Assembly (NCBI RefSeq): GCF_036894955.1
Contig: NZ_CP145905.1
Location: 1,681,501-1,745,500, forward strand
Length of the DNA: 64,000 nt
Reading direction: 5' to 3'
From: Paenibacillus sp. KS-LC4
GTDB taxonomy: Bacteria; Bacillota; Bacilli; Paenibacillales; Paenibacillaceae
Shown: positions 1 to 7,972 of the stretch, piece after piece
How positions within the stretch are numbered: the first letter of the stretch is position 1
How the letters are laid out: each line of letters opens with the position of its first letter
Made by a program: the position numbers and the translations under genes
Notes under the pieces: generated by a model
The model's input: the letters and a program-made list of their open reading frames with translations, nothing else
Told to the model about the DNA's origin: nothing
Databases searched by the model: none

Positions 1-504
1 CGCCTTCTCGCGATAGGCAGTCACCAGCTTGCGGCCGGTACTGCCGCCTACATTATAATCGCCGCTGCGCTCGCGAAATTCAAGAAGCAGCCTAGCCTGC
101 TTCTTGCGGCGTGTTCCACGCTGCGGCGTCTCGCCAGGCTCGCACAGCACATCAATGACAGGCGCCTTCGTCTTGAAGAAGGTGACGGTCATTAGGCCAA
201 TGCCGAGCATGCGGCACAGCTCGGTAATTTCACCGAAGCGCTGATTGTGCGCTCCGCTTTTTTTACGGTTGCGCTCGACTGCGAGCACGACTTGATCATT
301 TATACGAAGGCGTTCAATCCCTTGCAGCAGCAGGGCGAGATTGAACGTCTTTTTCATTTCAACGATGATGGTTTCTTCGGTATCGGCATGCCTTGCAACG
401 AGATCGCAGTGCAGCACCTCGCTTTTGACGACGAAGCCGCGCGCCTCATAATAAGCTTTTATCGGCTTGTATAGCTCCTCTTCCTTGCCTACTGCCACGT
501 GCAT
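1..504 (-). CDS. DUF2161 family PD-(D/E)XK nuclease-fold protein (C-terminus cut by window edge)
   Basis: The minus strand is open from an ATG at 502-504 to the window edge, giving 168 residues without a stop. It starts MHVAVGKEEELYKPIKAYYE and carries HCDLVAR followed by IIVEMKKTFNLALLLQGIER, which is the D...ExK arrangement of PD-(D/E)XK nuclease-fold proteins. This matches the DUF2161 family of small putative phosphodiesterases, which are often found alone in Bacillales. A GTGGGGG ribosome-binding site lies just upstream of the ATG. The C-terminal part, after TAYREKA, lies outside the window. The substrate is unknown, and no partner gene is visible because the next gene (prkA) is divergent. 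Confidence 0.75.
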   Translation of the reverse strand, partial: MHVAVGKEEELYKPIKAYYEARGFVVKSEVLHCDLVARHADTEETIIVEMKKTFNLALLLQGIERLRINDQVVLAVERNRKKSGAHNQRFGEITELCRMLGIGLMTVTFFKTKAPVIDVLCEPGETPQRGTRRKKQARLLLEFRERSGDYNVGGSTGRKLVTAYREKA

Positions 505-869
505 TCCCCCACTTTCTTCTAACTATTATAACAAAAGGAGAGGGAGCGCGGGCAGATTGAATGGATTTGTCCAAGCGTAAACGGCTGAAACTGTCCGCTG
601 GCGGTGCGGCGCGTTTCAGTTCGAGAAATATAAACTCATTTATAAGGGTAGAGCTTATAAATGCTTATATTTCAAGCAAACCCGCGCTGCTGGCATACTT
701 GTCGCAATATGCATGATTACCGCCTAAAATAGTGGTCAATTTCCACGCGGAATACGCATAGACATGTAATACTTCAATAAAGTTTGTTCCACTCGCAAAG
801 GATTTTACTAGCAAATGCCGAGCGAAGGGAAAAATTGCGTATTGCGGAAGCGATGGGAGGAGGCACGGC
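505..869. other. Divergent intergenic region between the DUF2161 gene and prkA
   Basis: This 365-bp gap separates two divergent genes. It holds one copy of a dispersed palindromic repeat near 570-628, followed by an AT-rich stretch (about 629-840) that presumably carries the prkA promoter. I could not pick a single convincing -35/-10 pair. No RNA gene or small coding sequence with a credible ribosome-binding site was seen. Confidence 0.5.
570..628 (-). repeat. Dispersed intergenic palindromic repeat, family 1, copy 1
   Basis: CCAAGCGTAAACGGCT at 571-585 is the reverse complement of AGCCGTTTACGCTTGG, which ends the copy at 27817-27869 and, with its last base changed, the copy at 49334-49390. 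Inside, TGAAAC...CCGC...GCGG...GTTTCA forms an imperfect hairpin. The hairpin arms differ in sequence from the other copies but the pairing is kept, as in REP-like elements. Its function is unknown. Confidence 0.6.
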
Positions 870-2765
870 ATGGACATTTTCAAGCGAATATCGGAGTACC
901 AAGCAGAGAGTGAGAAGCTGGCCTGGGTTGGATCATTCAAGGATTATATCGAGCTGCTGAGACAGGATCCATCCCCGGCCATGACGGCGCACGCGCGTGT
1001 CTATGAAATGATTGAATCCTATGGAGTCGAGGAGAGGGATGGGAAGAGGCGGTACAAATTTTTCGAGCAGGAAATTTATGGGCTGGACCGTTCTGTTGAA
1101 AAGCTTGTAGAGGAATATTTTCACTCCTCGGCGCGAAGGCTTGATGTGCGCAAACGGATTTTGCTTCTCATGGGCCCAGTCAGTGGAGGGAAATCGACGC
1201 TGGTTACGATGCTCAAAAAGGGGCTTGAGAAATATTCCAGAACGAAACGCGGCGCCGTCTATGCGATTAAGGGCTGCCCGATGCATGAAGAGCCGTTGCA
1301 TCTCATTCCGCATGAGCTGAGAGGCGAGATTGAGCAGGAGATTGGAGTGAGAATCGAAGGCAATCTATGCCCTTCCTGCCAGATGAGGCTGCAAACCGAA
1401 TATGGCGGCGATATTCAAAATGTTCAAGTGGAGCGCGTATTCATCTCGGAGGATAATCGTGTTGGTATTGGAACCTTTAGTCCGTCTGATCCAAAATCGC
1501 AGGACATTGCCGATCTCACCGGCAGCATTGATTTTTCTACGATTACGGAATTTGGCTCAGAATCCGATCCGCGGGCTTATCGCTTTGACGGCGAGCTGAA
1601 CAAGGCGAACCGGGGGCTTATGGAGTTTCAGGAGATGCTGAAATGCGATGAAAAGTTTTTGTGGAACCTGTTGTCCTTGACGCAGGAGGGTAATTTTAAA
1701 GCGGGCCGGTTTGCGCTCATTTCCGCTGATGAATTAATTATTGCCCACACGAATGAGACGGAATACAAATCCTTCATTAGTAATAAGAAAAATGAAGCGC
1801 TCCAGTCGCGGATGATCGTCATGCCGATTCCGTATAACCTGAAGGTGTCCGAGGAAGAGAAAATTTATACGAAGCTCATCGGCCAGAGCGACATGAAGCA
1901 TATTCATATTGCGCCGCATGCTTTGCGGGCTGCTGCTATTTTCTCCATACTTACCCGTCTGAAGGAGACGAAAAAGCAGGGCATGGATTTGGTGAAAAAG
2001 ATGCGGATGTATGACGGCGAAGAAATTGAAGGGTTCAAGGATGCCGACCTTAAGGAGATGCAGACCGAATATACCGAGGAAGGCATGTCCGGCATTGATC
2101 CTCGCTATGTCATCAATCGGATTTCGAGCGCGCTGATCAAGCAGGATATGCAGTGCATTAATGCGCTGGATGTGCTTCGCGGCTTGAAGGATGGCCTTGA
2201 CCAGCATCCATCTATTACGAAGGAGGAGCGGGAGCGTTATTTGAACTTTATTTCGGTAGCCCGCAAGGAGTACGATGGCCTAGCCAAAAAAGAAATTCAG
2301 AAGGCCTTCGTCTATTCCTATGAGGAGTCGGCGCGCACGTTGTTTGAAAACTACCTCGACAACATCGAGGCTTATTGCAACTGGGCTAAAATCAAAGACC
2401 CGCTCACCGGCGAGGAGCTTGATCCGGATGAGCGCCTAATGCGTTCTATTGAGGAGCAAATCGGCGTTTCGGAAAATGCGAAAAAAGCGTTCCGCGAAGA
2501 AATTTTAATTCGAATCTCTTCTTATTCCCGCAAAGGGAAAAAATTCGATTTCACCAGCCACGAGCGGCTGCGTGAAGCGGTGGAGAAGAAGCTTTTCACC
2601 GATCTGAAGGACGTCGTGAAAATCACGACCTCTACGAAGACGCCGGATGAAATCCAGCTCAAGCGGATTAATGAAGTGACGAAGCGGTTAATTGATGAGC
2701 ACGGCTATTGCCCGGTATGCGCTAATGAGCTGTTGCGTTATGTTGGCAGTCTGCTTAATCGCTAA
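870..2765 (+). CDS. prkA: PrkA family serine protein kinase
   Basis: This is a 631-residue PrkA protein, the same length as Bacillus subtilis PrkA. It combines an N-terminal AAA+-type domain with a PrkA kinase C-terminal domain. The P-loop GPVSGGKST is at residues 102-110. Cysteine pairs occur in GCPMHEEP and NLCPSCQ, and a further CPVC motif lies near the C-terminus (GYCPVCANELLRYVG). PrkA homologues act in sporulation in Bacillus and in stress adaptation (YeaG) in enterobacteria. GGGAGGAGG precedes the ATG with good spacing. The usual partner gene yhbH (DUF444) is not downstream; a toxin/immunity insert begins there instead. The last 23 codons and the following stem-loop are duplicated at 6375-6514. 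SpoVR, a functional associate of PrkA, is encoded 17 kb away. Confidence 0.93.
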   Translation: MDIFKRISEYQAESEKLAWVGSFKDYIELLRQDPSPAMTAHARVYEMIESYGVEERDGKRRYKFFEQEIYGLDRSVEKLVEEYFHSSARRLDVRKRILLLMGPVSGGKSTLVTMLKKGLEKYSRTKRGAVYAIKGCPMHEEPLHLIPHELRGEIEQEIGVRIEGNLCPSCQMRLQTEYGGDIQNVQVERVFISEDNRVGIGTFSPSDPKSQDIADLTGSIDFSTITEFGSESDPRAYRFDGELNKANRGLMEFQEMLKCDEKFLWNLLSLTQEGNFKAGRFALISADELIIAHTNETEYKSFISNKKNEALQSRMIVMPIPYNLKVSEEEKIYTKLIGQSDMKHIHIAPHALRAAAIFSILTRLKETKKQGMDLVKKMRMYDGEEIEGFKDADLKEMQTEYTEEGMSGIDPRYVINRISSALIKQDMQCINALDVLRGLKDGLDQHPSITKEERERYLNFISVARKEYDGLAKKEIQKAFVYSYEESARTLFENYLDNIEAYCNWAKIKDPLTGEELDPDERLMRSIEEQIGVSENAKKAFREEILIRISSYSRKGKKFDFTSHERLREAVEKKLFTDLKDVVKITTSTKTPDEIQLKRINEVTKRLIDEHGYCPVCANELLRYVGSLLNR

Positions 2766-2832
2766 CGAACCTAATAGGAGTGTATCAGGAAGTTCGGTGG
2801 AGCAGCTGCCCACCGAACTTCTTGGCGTTGCC
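2693..2832 (+). repeat. 140-bp direct repeat, left copy (prkA 3' end plus stem-loop)
   Basis: This segment covers the last codons of prkA, its stop, and a strong stem-loop. It recurs at 6375-6514 with only 3 mismatches in 140 positions. The two copies bracket the VgrG-toxin and immunity genes exactly. The stem-loop pairs AAGTTCGGTGG (2790-2800) with CCACCGAACTT (2810-2820) and extends a few pairs outward. It lacks a clear T-tract, so it may be a processing or stability hairpin as much as a terminator. Confidence 0.9.
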
Positions 2833-3082
2833 TGGATGACACTGGGGTGTCATTTTCATTGATTCAGAATTTAGATAAAAAAGAAATATTATAACAAGAA
2901 GGTAAATGTTGTATTTTGTCGAATATCCTGTTTTGTAACCAACTATAGTTGCATGTTCCTACATGATGCTGGCAGTCTATTCGTTATTGGCATTTGGAAT
3001 TAAAGTGCATACGGCTTTAATTTGACCATAGCATGGAAGAGCAAGCATACAGAGAAGAAATAAATCGGGATGGAGGGGACAG
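2833..3082. other. AT-rich leader upstream of the VgrG-toxin gene
   Basis: This AT-rich gap begins where the direct repeat ends. It contains a small inverted repeat (GACACtggGGTGTC near 2837-2850) and presumably the promoter of the toxin gene. No -35/-10 pair stands out. Its base composition differs from prkA, consistent with an inserted segment. Confidence 0.4.
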
Positions 3083-5818
3083 ATGATCGGTTATGATCGC
3101 TTGCGGGTGGAGGACCCTTTCAAGCTGAAGCATATCACGGATGTGGCGATGAGTTGGAAGCCAGGCGAGCATGGGACGCTGCGAATTAGCGGGATCGTCG
3201 AGGAGGAGCTGCGGACGAACGCCACGCTGGAAGCGGTGTGGCAGGATAAAATCGCCTTGTACGACGAAGAAGAGGGCAAGCGGAAGCCGCTGTTTAAGGG
3301 TGTCGTCACGTCCGTACAGACGGTGCATCACAATGGGGTGTACACCGTCGACATTGAGGCGGTATCGGGAAGCATCTATAGCGATTTGAAGAAGCGGAAG
3401 CGATCTTTTCAGGATACGAGCCAGACGTATGGGGCAATCATGACCACGGTGCTTCGTGCCTATCCAGGTGGAGATGTGCTGCTTCAGCAAGGAGAAAAGG
3501 AAAAACCGTCTGAGCCTGTCCTTCAATATGAGGAAACGGATTGGGAGCTGACGAAACGGCTAGCGAGCCAGTTCCAGTCGGTCGTCGTCTGTGATATATT
3601 GGAAGAAACGCCGAAGCTGTTCATAGGGATGCCGGAGGGGAAAGAGCATAAGCTGCCAGAAGGCGCCTCCTATACGGTGAGCAAGGATTTAGCGGCGTTT
3701 CAAAAAGCGGGCGGAGAAGCAGCGGGCCTGCATGATACGGATTTTTTCGGTTATGAAATAGAGTCTCGGACGTTCTATCGCTTGGGCGACCGCTTTAAGA
3801 TTCGGGGATATATTGAGCTGATCGTATCGTCGATGACGGCGCGACTAGAAAAAGGCCAGCTGATCTACCACTACCGTCTGTCGCGGGAAGCGGGGATACG
3901 AGAGCAGCCTAAGATGAATAGCAGGCTGTCCGGCCTGACGCTGCAAGGAGAAATTCTGGCGGTGAAAGGCGAGCAGGTGCAGGTGCATCTGGCGATTGAC
4001 GACAAGCAGGACAAGGGAACGGCGCACTGGTACCGATACGCCCCAGAGACGGGAAGCGCGATGTACAGTATGCCGCAGGTAGGGACGAAGGCGAATCTGT
4101 ATCTGGCCGATGCAGGTGGTCAAGAAGCGATTGTTACGGGCGGCGTACGAACGAACGGAGCGAGTGCGGAAAAGACGGCAGATCCGAACAACCGCTATTT
4201 TGGCACGGAGCATGGCGGTGAAATGAAGCTGTCGCCGACGGGAGTCGAGTTCACAGGCGGAAGCAAGGAGCCGCTGTTTTTGAAGCTGGATGATGCCGTC
4301 GGCATTATTTTGAGCAGTCCGCGCAAGCTGACGCTGACGGCGAAGGAAGAGATTTCACTGTTCACGCCGAAGCGTGTCGTGATTGGCGCGCAAGCGCTGC
4401 TGGTTGCGAAGAAGACGAGTGCGCCAAGTGGAATTACGCTGGAAGGCGAATATAACCTAATGGGGGCGCAGATTCGGACGGAGGGGAAGGATCGGACGAG
4501 CTATGCGCCGTATGACGATGCGCCCGTAGAAGGCGAGCCGCCGCCTCCACCGCCCCCACCGGAAAAGCCGCCGTTCAGTTGGAAGAAGCTCGGCATGAAC
4601 GTGCTGGCAGGTCTGGCTGTCGTAGCCGTTGTCGCGGTAGCGGCAGCTTTTACGGTAGCGACATTAGGAGCCGGAGCAGTCGTTGTCGGCGCCGTGCTAG
4701 CTGGAGCGGCTATTGCAGGAACGGCGGCCGTCGTGAGCCAAGCGGTGTCGGATATTGCACGCGGTGAGGTCAGCGATATGGGCACGTATGTGTCAACGGC
4801 CTTTCGAGAGTCGGTGATCGGGGCGATATCTGGAGCGGTGTTTGGCCCGTTCGGTCCGATGGCGAATCTAGGTGGACGTATGGCATTTGGTGCGGTGCAG
4901 AATGGGTTTGAAAGCGTCATTCGTCAGACAATGGAAGGCAAAAGATTTAGTTTTGGTACACTGGCGCTGGATATGGGAATCGGCGGTTTAACCGGTGGTA
5001 TAATGGATTCACGTCTTACGAAGGCAATTGGTAACAAGATCGCTGGTGCGAAAATTGTGAAGACCTTAGGCAATGCATTTGGCGATTCACTGAATAAAAT
5101 GACAGGCTGGATTGGGAATGCGACTGATGTGGTTAAAGCGAAACTGATACGTGATGCATTGGATATTAAGGATGCAGCAGCTACTGGTTGGAAGAAGCTA
5201 CAGAATGCCATGACGATTAAGAAGATGGGTGATGATCTTGTTCCGGTAGGTTCTGGAGGAAGTGTTAAACTTCATGATAGTCCTGATTCTATACCTCCAA
5301 GTCCGTCACAGCATCATAAGGATTTCTTTAGCGAATCCGAGGCTGGCAAGAAGGAATTGGCTGATCGTTTAAAGAATGAAGCTGAGGGAACGGGTGAAGT
5401 TGCTAAAGTAGGTTCTCATACTGTTGAGGAGTCTTTAGATAAAATTAATTCAATTCGGCAAGCCAATAATATCGCTTCTAAACGAAACATTGCATTCGCT
5501 GAGTATGAAATTAATGGGTCTATGGGTGAAATAATTGGGGTTAGTGGTAAAGCAGATAGAGTTGGAACAGCAGGAGTACCAAGTCAGCGGAAGTTCGAAA
5601 CGATAACAACCTCTGATGGTAATCCAAGGACTTTAGATGCAGAGGTAAAAATCCTAGAGGAGTTAGCTTCTAAATTACCGAGTAATGCCTCAGGTAAAGT
5701 TCATCTTTTCTCCGAACTACCATTTTGCGATTCATGTTCGGGTGTAATAACACAATTCAAGGAACAGTTTCCTGATGTTGAGGTAATAATAAGTCATGGG
5801 CCAAGTAAAAGTAGGTAG
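3083..5818 (+). CDS. VgrG/gpD-like spike protein with C-terminal deaminase-fold toxin (polymorphic toxin)
   Basis: A 911-residue multidomain protein. Residues 1 to about 290 resemble the VgrG/phage late-control D (gp27-like) fold. About 295-375 resemble the gp5/baseplate-V OB fold, followed by a beta-rich region. A run of eight prolines near 486-493 leads into a Gly/Ala/Val-rich hydrophobic stretch (about 500-551) typical of polymorphic toxins. The C-terminus carries D852-A-E854 and P880-F-C882-x-x-C885, the zinc-binding and proton-shuttle signature of deaminase-fold toxins. It is closest by eye to the BURPS668_1122-type family, in which Asp can replace the usual His. GGAGGGGAC precedes the ATG. 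The immunity gene follows after 9 nt. No sheath, tube or baseplate genes are in the window, so delivery is unexplained. From about 5000 the sequence becomes AT-rich, suggesting a swapped toxin tip. Confidence 0.8.
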   Translation: MIGYDRLRVEDPFKLKHITDVAMSWKPGEHGTLRISGIVEEELRTNATLEAVWQDKIALYDEEEGKRKPLFKGVVTSVQTVHHNGVYTVDIEAVSGSIYSDLKKRKRSFQDTSQTYGAIMTTVLRAYPGGDVLLQQGEKEKPSEPVLQYEETDWELTKRLASQFQSVVVCDILEETPKLFIGMPEGKEHKLPEGASYTVSKDLAAFQKAGGEAAGLHDTDFFGYEIESRTFYRLGDRFKIRGYIELIVSSMTARLEKGQLIYHYRLSREAGIREQPKMNSRLSGLTLQGEILAVKGEQVQVHLAIDDKQDKGTAHWYRYAPETGSAMYSMPQVGTKANLYLADAGGQEAIVTGGVRTNGASAEKTADPNNRYFGTEHGGEMKLSPTGVEFTGGSKEPLFLKLDDAVGIILSSPRKLTLTAKEEISLFTPKRVVIGAQALLVAKKTSAPSGITLEGEYNLMGAQIRTEGKDRTSYAPYDDAPVEGEPPPPPPPPEKPPFSWKKLGMNVLAGLAVVAVVAVAAAFTVATLGAGAVVVGAVLAGAAIAGTAAVVSQAVSDIARGEVSDMGTYVSTAFRESVIGAISGAVFGPFGPMANLGGRMAFGAVQNGFESVIRQTMEGKRFSFGTLALDMGIGGLTGGIMDSRLTKAIGNKIAGAKIVKTLGNAFGDSLNKMTGWIGNATDVVKAKLIRDALDIKDAAATGWKKLQNAMTIKKMGDDLVPVGSGGSVKLHDSPDSIPPSPSQHHKDFFSESEAGKKELADRLKNEAEGTGEVAKVGSHTVEESLDKINSIRQANNIASKRNIAFAEYEINGSMGEIIGVSGKADRVGTAGVPSQRKFETITTSDGNPRTLDAEVKILEELASKLPSNASGKVHLFSELPFCDSCSGVITQFKEQFPDVEVIISHGPSKSR

Positions 5819-5827
5819 GTGATTTCT

Positions 5828-6307
5828 ATGGATAAGAAAGAAATAGTGAGTTTATTGCGTGAATGCAAAATAGCAAATGAAAACGAAATTCAAGGTTTTT
5901 CAGAGTTAGAAGTGGATCAGTGCGAACAAGCGATAGGTACAATTTTACCGAACCAATATCGTGAATTCCTTTTGGCGATTGGTCACGATGCAGGATTGCT
6001 CTTTCAAGGAACGGATATATTATTTCGAAATATTGAAAATCTCTTGGAACTTAGAAAAGAAGCTGAAGACTTACTGGAAGAAAATGAAGAAATTTTTAAC
6101 TTACCATCTGATGCTTTTGTCTTCTCAATGCATCAAGGATATGAATTCAACTACTTTGTTATATCGGAAGGTAATGACCCTCCAGTTTATCAGTATGTTG
6201 AGGGAGACGGTTCTCCTGTTTTAGTTTGGGATAGCTTTAGTACATTTCTTGGAAAATCAATAAATTCATGTGCTCAAGCTATTAAAGAAGGGATTATTCC
6301 CTTGTAA
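5828..6307 (+). CDS. SMI1/KNR4 (SUKH) family immunity protein
   Basis: A 159-residue acidic protein. Its LPNQYREFLLAIGHDAG segment and later WDSFSTFLGKSI are typical of SUKH-superfamily (SMI1/KNR4) immunity proteins, which neutralise polymorphic toxins including deaminases. The ATG at 5828 is preferred because AGGTAGGTG lies at the right distance. An in-frame GTG at 5819 would add three residues but abuts the toxin stop codon. The tight linkage to the toxin gene (9 nt) and the shared AT-rich composition support a toxin/immunity pair. It is expected to be cytoplasmic and to bind the deaminase tip; the partner is inferred from gene order. Confidence 0.82.
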   Translation: MDKKEIVSLLRECKIANENEIQGFSELEVDQCEQAIGTILPNQYREFLLAIGHDAGLLFQGTDILFRNIENLLELRKEAEDLLEENEEIFNLPSDAFVFSMHQGYEFNYFVISEGNDPPVYQYVEGDGSPVLVWDSFSTFLGKSINSCAQAIKEGIIPL

Positions 6308-6374
6308 TAATCGCAGCGTATGACCGTCACGCCCTTTAGGTGTTCCTATTTTGCTGCCAGGCTTGCGAAGATTC

Positions 6375-6447
6375 TGATGAGCACGGCTATTGCCCGGTAT
6401 GCGCTAATGAGCTGCTGCGTTATGTTGGAAGCCTGCTTAATCGCTAA
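6375..6447 (+). pseudogene. Fragment of prkA (last 23 codons, duplicated)
   Basis: This stretch encodes DEHGYCPVCANELLRYVG and the rest of the PrkA C-terminus up to the stop at 6445-6447. It has no upstream kinase sequence: the bases before 6375 do not match prkA. It is the coding part of the right-hand direct repeat, and three synonymous changes distinguish it from the intact gene end. It is not expected to be translated into a functional protein. Confidence 0.85.
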
Positions 6448-6514
6448 CGAACCTAATAGGAGTGTATCAGGAAGTTCGGTGGAGCAGCTGCCCACCGAAC
6501 TTCTTGGCGTTGCC
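6375..6514 (+). repeat. 140-bp direct repeat, right copy
   Basis: It matches 2693-2832 at 137 of 140 positions, including the prkA stop codon and the AAGTTCGGTGG/CCACCGAACTT stem-loop. It lies 68 nt after the immunity gene stop, so the repeat pair delimits a 3.68-kb unit carrying only the toxin and immunity genes. It could mark an insertion that regenerated the prkA end, or a homologous-recombination scar. Confidence 0.9.
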
Positions 6515-6716
6515 CCGATAAATATCGCCGTGAAAGAGCTAAAATAGGTGGATAGGACTGGGAAAATGGGACGATAGATTCAGGTTTTTACTCCATTTTT
6601 GTAGAGATCTAGACAAATTCTCTTGAATTATTAAAGAAATGTCTACCTATATGGAGCTAAATGCCGATATACTTAATAGAGCAGTTGTTATTTATTTAGA
6701 GGTGGGGGGTTCTTCA
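6515..6716. other. Leader region of the globin-sensor gene
   Basis: About 200 bp with no credible gene. It starts with a short inverted repeat (CGATAaaTATCG near 6516) just outside the direct repeat and becomes AT-rich toward the sensor gene. In-frame codons upstream from 6639 could extend the sensor by 26 residues. The strong AGGTGGGGGG site at 6700-6709 points to the ATG at 6717. Confidence 0.4.
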
Positions 6717-7727
6717 ATGATTAATGTCACAGTAGAACGTAAGCGACAGCTGGATTATACAGGAATCAAGGAACAGGATTTACAGCTACTTGCTGAATGC
6801 AGGCCTATTTTTAAGCAGGTGGTCAATGAGGTTGTTGATCGCTTTTACGATAATGTGGGACTCTATCCCGAATTGGTAGATTTAATGAAAAAATTCAGCA
6901 ATGTGGAGCGCTTGAAAGGGACGCAGCGAGAATATTGGCTGTCTCTTGCTGACGGTGTTATTGATGAAGAGTTTATTGAAAACCGAATTAAAATCGGTCT
7001 CGTGCATTCCCGAATCGGTCTGACAACCGACTGGTATCTAGGTACATATATGACTTACTTGAACATTTCGACCGATGTATTTGAGCGTGTGCTGCCAGAT
7101 GGCTGGAAGCCGGTTATTCACTCCCTGTCCAAGATGTTCAATCTGGACTCGCAATTCGTGCTTGAAGCCTATAACCGCGCAGAGTACATGAAGGTGCAAG
7201 AGCTTGCGGATGAGCGTGCAACTATGCTTACTACGGTAACGGAAGCGGTGCAGCAGCTGGCAGGCCTCATGGTCGAGCTGGAAGAGGGCGCACAGTCGAT
7301 TGCTGCCACAGCGCTGTCTACTTCGGATTCACAAGCGAAAGCGCATTCTTTGCTTGGAGAGCTGCAGGGCGAGCTTGACGGCATTACGGAGATGGGGGCG
7401 ATGATTCGGGAAATAGCCGATCAGACGCACTTGCTGGGGCTAAATGCCGCCATTGAAGCGGCGAGAGCCGGGGATCATGGGCGAGGCTTCGAGGTTGTTG
7501 CCAATGAGGTGCGCAAGCTCGCTGCGTCGTCACGCGGAGCCCAGGAAACGATTCAAAATAAGCTTAGTGAAATTGAGAAAAAGGTGAATTCCGTCCGTAA
7601 GGAGTCTGATCAGACGTCGGCGGAAGCGCGTAATCAAGCGGCAAAATCGCAGGAGCTTGCTTCTTTTGTGAAAATGGTCGATGAGGTCGCCAAAGATTTA
7701 AGCAAGCTTAATGCAGCATCCGAATAA
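6717..7727 (+). CDS. Globin-coupled sensor / HemAT-like methyl-accepting protein
   Basis: A 336-residue soluble sensor. Residues about 10-165 form a protoglobin domain with the proximal haem-ligand histidine at H97 ([10 protein letters not shown]). A helical linker follows, then a short MCP signalling hairpin whose tip reads [21 protein letters not shown]. There are no membrane segments. This matches HemAT-type aerotaxis transducers, which bind O2 at haem and pass the signal to CheA/CheW. The signalling domain is shorter than in B. subtilis HemAT (432 residues). The gene appears to be a single transcript ending at a strong terminator (7755-7796). Confidence 0.88.
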   Translation: MINVTVERKRQLDYTGIKEQDLQLLAECRPIFKQVVNEVVDRFYDNVGLYPELVDLMKKFSNVERLKGTQREYWLSLADGVIDEEFIENRIKIGLVHSRIGLTTDWYLGTYMTYLNISTDVFERVLPDGWKPVIHSLSKMFNLDSQFVLEAYNRAEYMKVQELADERATMLTTVTEAVQQLAGLMVELEEGAQSIAATALSTSDSQAKAHSLLGELQGELDGITEMGAMIREIADQTHLLGLNAAIEAARAGDHGRGFEVVANEVRKLAASSRGAQETIQNKLSEIEKKVNSVRKESDQTSAEARNQAAKSQELASFVKMVDEVAKDLSKLNAASE

Positions 7728-7754
7728 ACCATATTGAGTAGAAGATAAACTGAC

Positions 7755-7796
7755 AAAAAGCCGAAATCCTCCAGCGCGAGAGTTTCGGCTTTTTTG
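7755..7796 (+). terminator. Intrinsic terminator after the globin sensor
   Basis: AAAAGCCGAAA and TTTCGGCTTTT pair across a short loop and are followed by a run of T. It lies 28 nt after the stop codon. Confidence 0.9.
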
Positions 7797-7807
7797 TGAT
7801 ATATAAG

Positions 7808-7836
7808 TTGACATGAATATTCGGTTTTAGTATGAT
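7808..7836 (+). promoter_or_regulatory. Sigma-A-type promoter of the ATP-grasp operon
   Basis: TTGACA (7808-7813) and TATGAT (7831-7836) are separated by exactly 17 bp. The start of transcription would fall near 7843, leaving a leader of about 130 nt before the ATP-grasp gene. The leader contains no obvious terminator or riboswitch core. Confidence 0.75.
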
Positions 7837-7972
7837 TGAGCTATAGAAATGGACGATTTTATGAAATTTAACGTCATAAAAACTAACATTAATATGCTAT
7901 TGGATCAAAAACGATCATTATTGTTACAGGATTTAGATGTGAGGTTTAGCCATCTTGGAGGAGGCGGTTGGC

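Noticed and set aside
4501..4920. Minus-strand open frame rich in Ala/Thr opposite the toxin's hydrophobic segment
   Set aside because: It is a complement of the Gly/Ala/Val-rich coding region and shows no domain or ribosome-binding site.
6320..6547. 75-codon open frame across the right direct repeat
   Set aside because: It is out of frame with the prkA fragment and lacks a ribosome-binding site; it arises from the repeat sequence.
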